64,000 nucleotides of DNA from Dipetalonema caudispina (taxonomy: Eukaryota > Nematoda > Chromadorea > Rhabditida > Onchocercidae): assembly GCA_013365325.1 (NCBI GenBank), contig JABVXV010000075.1:1-64000 (forward strand), read 5' to 3'. The notes under the pieces are model-generated. The model saw only the letters and a list, made by a program, of their open reading frames with translations. It did not search any database and was not told the origin of the DNA. Positions 15,013-26,028 of this stretch are shown here, piece by piece; position 1 is the first letter of the stretch; every line of letters starts with the position of its first letter. The position numbers were made by a program, and so were the translations under genes.

Positions 15013-15030
15013 GCCAAGTTATAACTTGGC
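15013..15030. other. 18-bp perfect palindrome
   Basis: GCCAAGTTATAACTTGGC equals its own reverse complement. It lies about 390 bases downstream of the stop codon of the small gene at 15417-15841. It could be a dimeric factor site, a hairpin in a 3' UTR or chance. Confidence 0.6.
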
Positions 15031-15416
15031 CTTACAATGCTAAGACCTGAGCAGTTCTAATCTCCCTAATCGAATCTTGGGACATTTTTCTGAAACATGT
15101 ATGATTTACGATACGATCCGAAATACATATATTGGTAGAAAACTAGACAATACGATTAGTTGATAGTGTAGTTAGTGCCAACGTGCTCAATATTTCAATA
15201 AATTGCTATCAGCTTTTCCGGATGAAAAGTGAAATAGAAAGCAAAATTTGGGAAAGTTCTACCAGAATGATAATTCTGGATAACACACCAATGATCATAA
15301 ATTGGCTAAAAATGGTGAAACAACACGAACAAAATAACGGAAGTAAGAACACTTTCTGAAAATTCTGTCTGATCCAAACTGCTATACAGAAATTTTATAC
15401 AGATGTCTTCTCTTCT

Positions 15417-15841
15417 TTACAGTTCCTGCGGTTCCTGCAGTAAATCCTACAAAACAAAAAAAAAGTTAAATTTCACCATACTCTCATTCTTAAAATTTCA
15501 AAACAGCTATTAATAGTTCATTTAAGAAATTGAAAGTGGGATTCAACTATCAATGTTTTAAATGAATCATTTAAAATGAATACAGCATCATCATCAACAT
15601 GAAAATTCTAGGCTAAAATGAAATAAGATATACAAATCCTTACATGAAAAGCAATAGCAAATTGATTAAGAGCGCGAAGAATTTGCTTTAAGAAGAGAAA
15701 CTGGTTGCTTAAATGGGCCAAACGGTTTTGGCCTAATGGTTCTGAACCGCCCAACTGACATATTCTGAAGAGTAGTTCAGTGAGAAAGAAAATTAAATGC
15801 AGCGTTCTAAAACAGAAAAAAACTTCATCAGCCGGTCTCAT
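15417..15841 (-). CDS. Small 75-residue protein, possible second gene of a sek-1 operon
   Basis: I do not recognise the family. Two exons, complement(15644..15841) and complement(15417..15446), join in phase 0 (donor CAT|GTAAGG, acceptor TTTTGTAG) to give 75 residues ending DLLQEPQEL. The N-terminal third is hydrophobic (LHLIFFLTELLFRIC). The rest is leucine- and glutamine-rich and predicted helical (LGQNRLAHLSNQFLFLKQIL). This suits a short helical subunit, perhaps membrane-associated, but that is inference. The ATG lies about 170 bases after the sek-1 stop on the same strand. Acceptor-like sites TAATTTCAG, near 15937, and ATCTTACAG, at 15908-15910, lie between them. That spacing fits a nematode operon with SL trans-splicing of the downstream gene. 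A second acceptor-like TCTGTTTTAG lies inside exon 1, so the true N-terminus may differ. Confidence 0.5.
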
Positions 15842-16010
15842 TCACGTGCTGCTGATGGAAGTTAGCGTTACTGTGGCAAGGTGAGAAAGAGAAGGAGAGG
15901 GTATCAGCTGTAAGATATCCCAAAAAAAGTCAACTGAAATTAATTATTGGAAACAACAAGTCTAACTACACCATATATATTTCTCAAAAAAATTATTTTT
16001 AAGTCACTGA

Positions 16011-18307
16011 TTATCGATTATGATTTGCTGATGGACCAACGGATTCTGAAACTGGTGTCTCAATGTTGAAATTCTGAAGAACGGATTCACGTTCACGTTC
16101 CGCTACACCCAAAATGTCTTGAACGAAGGTTCCCATTGAAAATTTATGATCATTACGAGCGTCATCTAAGAATCTATGAGCCAACAGATCCGGGTACTTC
16201 GGCCTGTTGTTGTAATCTTTTGTCAGGCTGAAAAAGAAAAACATATAGAAAAAACTACAATCTTGGGTTGCATTGATTTCAAAAAATGAACTTTCATTAA
16301 TTTTACGACTAAAAATGGATCATTAGAACTTGAAATATACTACATACCACTGAGCAACAAAATCCTGAAAATTATCGCTGAATCCCAAACTGTGCGATAA
16401 TCTTGGTGCCGGTTCATGAACAACCTGTTTGAGTTGCTCAAATGGTGTTTTCCATTTCGAATATGGATGGGATCCTGACGCTATTTCCACCTAAATACAA
16501 TCAATTAGATTCCAGATGTGAACGGCAGTAAAAAAATTAATAACTAGACGTAAATAAATTGAAGAATAATAGCAAAAGCAAGGCCAAAATCCACAGTATA
16601 ATTTTGATGCACTAAAACAAACGTACGTACCAGTGTAATACCCAAGCTCCACACATCGGCTCGGACATCATAAGCAACTTTCTTTTCGCCCTCAATTCTT
16701 TCCGGTGGCATATAAGGCTTGCAACCTGCATTCACTGTTTTTGCAACCTAAAGGTGACTCGAAACAAACATATTTTGAAACATTTTGAGTGAAAAATGCA
16801 AATTTCTTTTGGCTTCATCTATTGGAACATACTAGACCGGAAATTTCTACTAGAAATACTGTAAAATATATCACTTACTGAATTTGTTAAATGGCCTGAA
16901 ATGCCAAAATCACAAATTTTCACTGCTCCTTGTTTGTTGAGCAGTATATTTGATGGCTTTACGTCCCGATGTATTAGATTCATCTGCTCTTTCATAAAAT
17001 TTAGTCCTTCAACGACCTAAAAAAATCTATTTATTGCATATTTCCTTTCCTTTAGAATAAGCAACTAAGAAGTTTATTACTAGGCATGACACTCATCACC
17101 TTACTCTTTGCTGAACAAACTAGTTTCAAATACGTGGATATTCATCTAATAAGCTAAATAACACCTATTTCAAATATTCCACTCACCGAAAGAGCACATT
17201 TAGCTATGAACATTTCCGGCAGAGGACCACCCGAATCGAAGCACATTCGATAAAATTTATCCAGTGAGGTATCCATTACTTCCATGCAAATCCATACATC
17301 ACCTTCACGAAACATTGCACCATAAAAGCGCACCATCTGAAAATTACTTGAAAAGCATATATGTCCAATTTGAAAAGTATGAAAAACTCATAGAATATTT
17401 GAAAAGTCCAAAGTATACTATTCCAGTTGCTTAAAATGTCAGTCTCTCATATAACAATCCATTACTTCAAAGTGCAAAGGTCACCTGTGGACAGCAGTCG
17501 CTTTTCATGCAAGCTTGTAATTCTACAAGCATTCGCTTCTGACTCTCATCATTTATTTGGGAATGGATACGCTGAAACAATAAAATTTTGAAGCTTCGTT
17601 CTGGAAGTAATTGTTTACTTCTCTCTGTAAATCTCATAGTGGGTTACACTTTTATTTTTAAAAAGGAATTATAGCAAAAAATTTGTTATCTTAACCTTAA
17701 CAGCCATAATAGTATTCGTTTGACGGTGACGCATTTTTTCAACAACCCCATATGCCCCTCTCCCAAGCTCCTCGATCTTCTCTAACTCTTGAGCTCGTAC
17801 TTGAACTTCCTCACCATCTTCCGAAAACCTGCAACTACACGGTGCAAAAAGCAATATCACATCAAAATTTACGGCTCCATTTTCGATTACCTCCATGTGT
17901 TTGCAAACGCAAATGTATTTTCTATCCCTTTTCCAACTGCCGTGAACTTCAAGTGAATTATTTAATAGCAGTTCGATACAGAGAGATAGCCTTTTATCAG
18001 AAGAATTCAGTCATTTCTTTGTTAGGTGGATTAAAAGTAACGCTGCAGTCCGTCCAACATAAATAAACTAGTTCACGATTAACAGAATGCTTGTTGAGCT
18101 CACTTCCAGCAACCACCAACCAGTTTAAAATATATTTAAATGCCACTGCAAACAGCGTTTTGGAGAAATTCAACAGTAGGAGAAAAATTTTGATAAATGT
18201 GTAGTGAACACAAGTGTTGATAGTGATTTAATACTGGTGCATAAATCTTACTTCATCATGCACTTATCGTCAAGATCAAGATTTGGTAGACTTTCGGGTT
18301 CAGGCAT
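16011..18307 (-). CDS. sek-1: MAP kinase kinase, MKK3/6 type (SEK-1 ortholog)
   Basis: Dual-specificity kinase of the p38 stress and immunity cascade: it phosphorylates p38 (PMK-1 type) and is activated by a MAPKKK. Eight exons: complement(18252..18307), (17696..17828), (17485..17571), (17187..17336), (16879..17016), (16631..16747), (16348..16490), (16011..16227). All junctions keep phase, giving 346 residues, close to the roughly 336 of C. elegans SEK-1. Visible motifs: glycine loop GRGAYGVV (41-48), catalytic lysine in MAVK (63), HRDVKPSN (158-165), DFG (178-180), and activation-loop S188 and T192 in NSVAKTV. The usual APE is PPE ([11 protein letters not shown]), as I recall for SEK-1. [20 protein letters not shown] is near-diagnostic for the MKK3/6 branch. 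The start is the first ATG after an acceptor. The frame stays open back to CTTGCAG at 18334, so a short upstream exon or SL trans-splicing is possible. A small gene follows closely on the same strand. Confidence 0.95.
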
Positions 18308-18333
18308 TGTGAGACGTCCCAGTTTACTTTTAC

Positions 18334-20109
18334 CTGCAAGAAAAAGCCGAATTACAAAATTTTGCCTTTCTCAATCCATTTATATGCAGTTACAGTGCAG
18401 GGTATCGTCATATACTGATCGGTAAGGATCAGGCAGTCCAAATTATCGGCAGTCTAACCGACGGAAAGGTCCCATAAGAGGAACGATGAGTCTCAGGAAT
18501 GCCGATGCAAAACCGTGTCAAACACGAAGTCGCATCATGACTGGACACACAGTGCTGTTATATACTGTAAATATATTGCTTTCAGATATAGTATTTTTCT
18601 ATAAGCAAATAGATTAGGAAATCAAAAGCGAAGTTCAAACACTGCGTACTAGCAAAACGGTTCGGCATTGTCCGTAATTCGATAGTTGACGGAACCGGCA
18701 AACGACTACAGTTAAAACTGAAGTAATTTCATTTCAGCAACAAATTATCTGAACAGAAAACTCGTCCGAAATTAATCCAAATTATTTCCATTGATAGCGG
18801 ACAGTCACATAACCTGGAATTTTTTTAATTTCGGAATTAGAACTGGAAATATAGAAATGAAGAGATTATGGTAGTAAAGTCATCTATGAAGCAGATAGAA
18901 AATGCTTCATTCTTTTACATTTTCCCCATTCACTTTCATAACTGTCACTGATGAGTTACCTGGAGAAGTGAAGAAGAAAAGGGAACGTGGAATTCGGGGG
19001 GAACGAAGACAGCTGACTATTCCATGTATTGCTGTTCCACTTAGCTTCACTATAAAAAAGGGAACTCGCGAAAATGTTGAAGAATGTTATTCAAGGCACT
19101 CAAGTTAACAATATTCAAACAATAACTAACGGAAGAACGAATTTTAAAAGGAAGAAAAAAAAAATGTTTTAGTAAAACTAGATGTTAAAGATATGAGATG
19201 AGAATGAAAGAAATATCAAGAGCAGTTAAGCTTTGCTCTCCTTGATTTCCTTCCCAAAGGAATCATTATTTTCAACGGGAAAAAAGCAACAGAGACATAT
19301 TATAATACGATACATTATTAAATTCATTCAGACCAGCTATGAACATCCACAAATTTACGGTGGGTATCGTGTGGAATCAATGACAAGATTATACGGCATG
19401 AATGGAATGTGCTTTTCACCAGGAATAAATCACAACTCTCTTTTTTGCGGCACTACAAGTGAATATTTTCTGCATAAGGGCAAATGTATGGTACCAGCAA
19501 TTTCGATATCATCGACCGACTTCTCCGTAAATGAGGTCGTCTCACACATATGGATGGATTCAATTCTGGGAATATTGAGGTCCTATACGATATCAGTTGC
19601 AAAATAAAAGGAATCTCAAATGAATGAAAGGAGTAGAGGTAGAGAAAAAGGAGAAGAAGGGGGGAGGATGAAGAAAGGAGGAAGATAGTGGTATATTGAA
19701 GAGGTACCATAGCCAATGAGTGCGAGCAGGAAGAAACACATATAGCACATAAAAAAAAAAAAAAAAAAAAAACCTTCAAATGGCCTTAACTAATGTCGGA
19801 AAATGTCGTTCCCAAGCTGATTACATCAAAAACATTTTGATTCCCATCTCTAAAAACATCGGAAACGCCTAAAGACCACAACAACTCCCCCATTCGTCAA
19901 TATTTTCATGCCAATATTGCGCTGCTATAGCTTGCCTCAACAATTAGCTGTATTCACTCGCAGCACTCTCTCTCTCTCTTTCTCTTCAAAGGGTACGTCT
20001 TAAAGGTTGCGTGAGTTCACGTAGGTATGTCATTTGGAATGGATGGAGATGGTAGAGACAAGCTATTATTTGTATTGTTTATTGTCGTCTTACTTGTATT
20101 ACTGATGAG
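18334..20109. other. Divergent intergenic region between sek-1 and the 20.1-kb gene
   Basis: About 1.8 kb between two divergently oriented genes, so promoters of both should lie here. The longest frame (19233-19607, plus, 124 codons, non-ATG start) shows no recognisable motif and I do not call it. A 22-base poly(A) run lies at about 19751-19772 and a CT-rich tract near 19968-19986, just before the plus-strand gene. Confidence 0.5.
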
Positions 20110-23022
20110 ATGATGAATAGAGGAATAACTATTGCTAATGAATTGTAAGTAAGATACATCTCACATAGGTATTTTTTTTATTAGCATAGCAAAAAATAAG
20201 TTGTTGAGTGATCATATGATAACATACGGTTTATGGTTTCATTGGAATGTGCTACTGCAGGGATAAAGATGAAGAAGTCTACGGGGATGTGCTTCAACAA
20301 TTCGATGCATTCGTCATGTATCTTTTGCATTAAAAGTAGAATTTTTAGAAATCTTCATAGAAATAGGAAATTGAAGTATAAAGATAATTGTTATTGCAGT
20401 TGGTGTACATCTCACATCTTCAGTTTACTATTAAATCATCAGAATCCGCATCAAAATTTACTGATGGTTGATGTAGGATCAAAGCGAATGGTAAGTGTAT
20501 TATGTATTAATGCTGTTTTCTCTGGACATTCAGCCGCTTGCTTGTTGAATTAATTTTTTGAATCTTTCAAAGTGCAACCATGTTGAATTCTCTATAATCT
20601 TTCAAATGTTAAGTGTTTCTCATGTCTTCATGACTTCATTTTTTGTAGAGTATTCAGTTTGCCTCTGGCGTAGATTCACTTGATAGTGGACCTTCGTGCA
20701 GTGAAGCAGTCGCCATTTCATCATCGGCATCCACACGTCCGGGTGATTTGCAGAAGGAACCTTTGTCACCAATGTCCGAACGTTATCGCCTTAAAAAATT
20801 TCATCTGCAAAAGAAATATGATTATATTTACATGGTATTGCACAGTTGCTCTTCTCTTCATTAAAATTTTCAAGACTCGGTTTTTCACAGAACAGAAGTA
20901 GTTGCTTTGTGTCTTATGCTGGAGATGAAGGTTTTCGAAATATTTCATTTATTTTGCTCTGTTATTCCAATATTCCAGACTTCAGTTTCTGCTAGTAATT
21001 TCAGAGATTGTAAACGTATTTCCCAACTAATTCGTTAAGTGATTTGAAATCCTTGAAAAACTTTCAGTCCAACAATCGGTTACGCAATCGTTTATACCAT
21101 ATCAAAAAAGAAATCAACCATTTGAAGCGCCTGAAAAGGTTTAATTTACGTTCATTTTGCGGTCTTTTTATTAATACCAGCGAACTATTTGTGTTTTCTA
21201 ACTGTTTAGGAACAATAAGCTATCTTGTCACTTCAAAACCTGATCGATAATTGCTAGTGATGACGAGTATTGATTGTTCAGAGTACTTTGTCAGCGACTG
21301 TTCACATTTCGTGATCCGTTTATGGATTCATGCCTTGAAATTCCGGACAATGATCCGGCATCTTCAACAACAGAGAAGATTTCAAGCGATGCAATGGGGA
21401 AACCATCTGGTGGTTCCAAAAAGAAAAAGGCTGCGGAAGTTAAAAGAGTCAATCAGGTTAGCCACTTTCTGCAGTCTTCAACTTCAAACTTATAAATGTT
21501 AACAGTGTACATCAGTTATTTGTCTGAAATGAACGGATGGAACAATTTATGGAGTTACGAGATGTAACAGAATTTGGCAGTGGTAGCTTCAAATAAATGG
21601 CAAAACGACTGCATCGTTACGATTGCATTGACTACCCATTGCAATATGCGTTCAAGCTAAGAGGTGTTGTCTTAGAGGCGGTTACAATAGTCAAACAAAA
21701 AAGGCTGCAACATCATTCAAATCAACCTCAGGTTATAGGGAAGATCAGGGCAGCGATGGACTGCTAAAAATTCCAGGTACCAGGTTGTCGAAGGTTCCGA
21801 AGTGGATCTTTCTTTATGCATATGCAGTTCGTTGGTGAGGGCTGGACGTGGATTAGTATATTGCAGGAGAAAGGGTAAAATGTCATGCGACGTTCTAAAT
21901 TAAAACTCGTCGATGAGAGATGCATACGACTGAAAAAATGGAAGTGCGGTGTTTGCGGAACACGAAGAAAGTTGAAGAAATGGGCTTTGTCACTATAGAA
22001 GCTGGTATTTCGAAATTGTCTCATATGCTTTCATTTTGGTCACATTTCTAAATTGATAGTTTGGAGACATTTATAGCCATCCGAGGCAGGCTTAGATGGG
22101 AGGAAAAACTTGGATATTCGGAGGTTTTAAACTGTTGACGGAGAATTGTTGAATTATAAAAAGGATCAGTGTTAAGAATGTAAAAAAGGAACGCTTTAAC
22201 TTGTTGGATAATATTGAAGTACTGCGAAATTTCGAAAGAAAAAGGACTTTTGAAAGACAGAGATATCTGAAAAAATGTCGTAGAAGTAACTGCTTAAAAA
22301 ACTAATGTCTTCCCATTCATTTGTCGAAAAGTAGACAAAAACCTTGATATATGTAAAGATTTGCTAATCTGAACAGTGATTGGGGTTCCCCAAGACTGAG
22401 ATTGTGATTGGTGTGGGGTATCATTCAAGATCTGTGTCGAGCATCACAAAATACGAAGCAGTTTCACTGTGTTGGTGATCTTAGCTTCTGTCATTTCGAG
22501 CTTGAGAAACTTCTTTGTCCGAGGAACTTTATTGTCCATGTGAAATTTATTGTTTGAATTCCAAATTATGCTTTTTAGCAAGTAAATGAAGTGTCATCGA
22601 TGGTAGAAATAGCGAAGAATAGTGTCATATCAATAATAGACTCGGTGATTACTGAATCTCATGAAGAACGTGTGCGTGCAAATCAGAACTCCAACGGCCA
22701 AAAAACCCCTCAACAATCTCCGACTGTACCATCCCTAAGCGAGACAGTGCGGAATGAAGCAGGTATCGAAGGGGTAAGCATGCCTTAAATTAATTTCGAT
22801 CTTTGTCTTTGTGCTCTTGAAATCATGAAACCCACTTTTTTAAAAATATTTTGGGACTTTTTACCGTTCTAGGTCTCTGAAGATGGTGAACCAGTCATTG
22901 AAAGGATGTTACGCGCTTCATCCATAGATCATTTGTTACCTGTTGATCCAGATTCCGACCCTAATAATGTACTTACTGGATTTGGTGAAAATTTGGAGGA
23001 AAATTTCATGGCCGAAGACTAG
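20110..23022 (+). CDS. Unidentified serine-rich 333-residue protein, nine exons
   Basis: Family not recognised. Exons 20110..20144, 20261..20317, 20400..20490, 20649..20834, 20979..21033, 21068..21138, 21295..21456, 22579..22773 and 22873..23022 join in phase at all eight junctions with ordinary borders (donors GTAAGT, GTTAGC, GTAAGC; acceptors TTCCAG, TTTTTAG). This gives 333 residues ending NFMAED. The N-terminus is acidic (DKDEEVYGDVLQQFDAFV). Next comes a hydrophobic patch (HIFSLLLNHQN), then Ser/Thr-Pro-rich sequence including SGPSCSEAVAISSSAST. A lysine patch SGGSKKKKAAEVKRV (about 203-217) could be a nuclear-localisation signal. A serine-rich segment with QQSPTVPSLSET and an acidic tail (VDPDSDPNN) finish it. 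It is probably intracellular and phosphorylated, by inference. Intron 7 is 1.1 kb. The first exon is the weakest part: the start was chosen as the first in-frame ATG before a strong GTAAGTAAG donor. Confidence 0.6.
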
Positions 23023-24098
23023 AGTTACTAATTGCCTATGATTGTGCTATCTGCTTGAATTTGAAAATTCTGTCGTTTTTGTTAGGATGGTGGCGATCCA
23101 TTCATTTCCCTTTCGCTATGCCCCCGCTTTCTGTGTGTAACACATTTATGTCTGAAATGGAATGAAAGTTATGATGGTATAACGGAAATTTCATGCAGAA
23201 TTTGAGTTTGATTTGATTGATTTCCTCACGCTTTACTAAGGAACATATAAGAGAAACTAAATTGCCATGGATTAATGGAAACCTATTGCAGTGCTGACGA
23301 GGTCCTTGAAGTTAAGTTACAGTGCTGTTACCTTAGCGATATTTGCTAGTTGCATGATTTTCATCCATTATCTAAGCATTTTTTTAATTGCTTTAAATAA
23401 TGATAAGCTATCATTATTTAATGTTTTGCTGCGCCACAAATTATAGCTTTCAAATCATCCGCATTGGCACAGTGGGCATAGTACGAACGTTCACATTCAT
23501 GATGGCACTTTATGATTTGTGTTCAGATTTCGATTTGATAAACTTTTATGAGTAATAATATATGAAGCGAAATAATAAGCTATGAGCGGATTTACGGGTA
23601 TTAATTTCCAAGTTGTCAGCTTTACTCTTTTGTTTCTCGAGAAACGCAGGTATAAGTGATAACTGTAGGTATTCCGCAACATGTTCGTATTGGATATATG
23701 TTTCTTTCGTTTTTATAACATCATCGTAAAATCATTTGTCTCTCCTTCGCAAGGACTTAGGATCAAGTTGAATATGTTATCGGATCTTATAATTTTGCTC
23801 GCGTTTAAGTTTTTCCATCACATTTGCATTTGTATGATTGGATTTGACGACTGTCTTTGATGAATCGGTTTTGTAACATTTTTTGAATAGAATTAATCAG
23901 ACTATTTTGACGTTCGAAGAAGGTGTATGTTTTACGTCATATCATCCTCTCTATGTTTAAAGTCTTGCAGGTTTGATGATGCTCGAAATTGGTTATTGTA
24001 TTGATGTAGTTTTTCGAGTTCAGTAATTTGCTGTTTATTTGCTAGCAGACAACTGGCACATTTTTAGGCGATACTCTGTGGTGCATAGAAGACATTGC
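23023..24098. other. Intergenic spacer before glyoxalase II
   Basis: About 1.1 kb holding the presumed 3' UTR of the upstream gene and the promoter of glyoxalase II. No convincing exon was seen on either strand. An acceptor-like GCTAGCAG at about 24041-24048, shortly before the first ATG of glyoxalase II, is a plausible SL trans-splice site. Confidence 0.5.
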
Positions 24099-26028
24099 AT
24101 GTACCTCGCATTACTACTGATTGTCACTCGGAAAATTTCGACAAGTGTTGTAAATCGGAAAATGAAAGTCATACCTGTGCCAGCATTGAGTGATAATTAT
24201 ATGTATCTTTTGATTGATGAAAAGACCGATAATGCTGCTATTGTCGATCCAGTTAACTTGGAAGGCGTGAGTTTGCAGAGTTGAGGATTATTCTGACCTT
24301 ATCGGCCTTTACCGAATGAATTTTCATTTGGTTCAGGGGGAAACTCCAAGTTCAACAATAGAAAATATTTTTGATGTGCCGAAATATAGAATTTTGAGTA
24401 GAATTAATACTGAAGTAGTAAGTACTTGCAGATAAATAAGGCCGTCAAAGAGGCTGGTGTGAAGCTTATTTCTTCCCTGGTTACTCACCATCACTGGTAT
24501 AATTTTTCGTATAATTTAATCAACGTTATTAATTTATCACGAGCGGAGTAGAATAGTTTCCTTACCTTCAGGGATCATGCTGGTGCTACAAAAGAGCTTT
24601 CTAATGAGTATCGTGGGTTATCCATTTACGGAGGTGATGATCGTATTAGTGGTATTACCAATAAGGTGAGAGATGGTGATGTTTTCAAGGTATGTTACAT
24701 TTCTTTTCATAGCATCACATTTGCAACTTAGAAGTTGGTGGTCGTAGATGACCGCGCTTGATTTCAATGTGGAGTTTGACAGCTTTCACTATTTCTGTGC
24801 CATCCCGAATGAGCTGAAATCATTGTCGATATGTTCGAACTAACCACAAGTTTGAAACAAATGGAGCATCGTAACATAAGACTACCTTCGTCATAGATTG
24901 GTGAACTTGATGTGAAGTGCTTATATACTCCTTGCCATACAACAGGCTCCATCTGTTATTATGTCACTGATGATAGTGGTGATGATAAAGCAGTTTTTAC
25001 TGGCGATACATTATTTATAGGAGGTAACAAGAAATTTTATTCTTTAACCTTTATAGAAGCAGATTGCAAATTTTTTAACCTAGAGTGGTCATTAGCCTGG
25101 ATGGTTAGTACAGTGTGATATATTTTTACGATAAAAGAATAGCATTTTGTAATGGCATGGAAAGTAAGGGGGTTAATTTTCATTCTCTTGTACTTTGCTC
25201 CCCTCTACTGTGTAGGTCATTCGATCTCTTTTACGAACTTCAGTTCGTCTAAAGCCAATTTTCAGGAATCAGTCATAGTGAACGCTGTTGCTTAATTTTA
25301 AGCTATCAGTGTTTCTTCTGATTACGTTTCATGACAAACTCTTTGTTGTTTCGTTTTACCTATTATTCTTTCGAGTTCTTCCCATTATTCTTTCGTTTCT
25401 ATCCGTTATCATTTCCTTCTTTATCTTTGCAGGATGCGGACGTTTTTTTGAAGGTAATGCCGCAGATATGGATTCTGCTCTGAATGAAAAATTGGGCAAT
25501 CTACCGAATGATACGGTACTTCATTTCATCCTAAAAATACATTTTCAAAATAATCTAGCTCTTGAAAATTTTCAACACCATACACTGAATTTTATTGCAT
25601 CTCAATTAGTTCAGTTTAGAAGGTATATTGTGGGCATGAATACACCGTCGACAATTTAAAATTCGCTCATTCGGTTGAACCAAAAAATGACGAAACTACG
25701 AAAAAATTAGCTTGGGCGGAAGAACGACGAAAGGCTGGCAATTACACTGTACCTTCCACAATTGGGGAGGAGAAACTTTTCAATCCCTTTATGCGTGTTC
25801 GGTGAGTATTTGTGATGAATGGTTATTAGCGAAAAGCCATAATAGATATGAAGTTGTTACGGTAATTGGCGCTGCATTGCGTTGTCAAAGAACTACTGTT
25901 TCGATACCAGATGGTCTGACTAATTTTATTTCAGTATAAGTGATGAACTGAGAAACGTGACAAAATCTGCAGATCCCATCACTGTTATGGCAAAGATCAG
26001 ATCCATGAAAAATAATTTTCATGTTTAA
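24099..26028 (+). CDS. hagh: Glyoxalase II (hydroxyacylglutathione hydrolase)
   Basis: Hydrolyses S-D-lactoylglutathione to D-lactate and glutathione, the second step of methylglyoxal detoxification. Seven exons, 24099..24266, 24432..24496, 24572..24689, 24897..25023, 25433..25515, 25620..25801 and 25935..26028, keep phase throughout and give 278 residues. The metallo-beta-lactamase metal site is complete: THHHWDH (H75, H77, D79, H80), H131 in TPCHTTG, D154 in FTGDTLF and H193 in YCGHEY. The C-terminal half has the family's substrate-binding end ([17 protein letters not shown]). An alternative ATG at 24162 ([13 protein letters not shown]) gives a 257-residue enzyme matching the cytosolic form of about 260. 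The 21 residues added by the 24099 start are hydrophobic and basic and lack acidic residues, so they could be a mitochondrial presequence. Dual targeting, as in vertebrate HAGH, is therefore plausible. Confidence 0.95.

Larger units (their letters stand above)
1092..15416. other. Long stretch without a supportable gene
   Basis: About 14 kb of AT-rich DNA between the tetraspanin first exon and the small gene downstream of sek-1. I found microsatellites, poly(A)/(T) runs, polypyrimidine tracts (around 4260-4320), one 20-bp tandem duplication and scattered open frames of 60-106 codons. None of these frames could be tied to a known family or joined into a phase-consistent model. Frames at 9338-9616 and 12620-12940 (plus) and a hydrophobic one at 6689-6871 (minus) are the least random-looking. 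The stretch could also be a long 5' intron or regulatory region of the tetraspanin. Confidence 0.6.

Noticed and set aside
19233..19607. 124-codon plus-strand frame between sek-1 and the next gene
   Set aside because: It begins at a non-ATG codon and has no recognisable motif or splice context. Frames of this size occur by chance in 64 kb.
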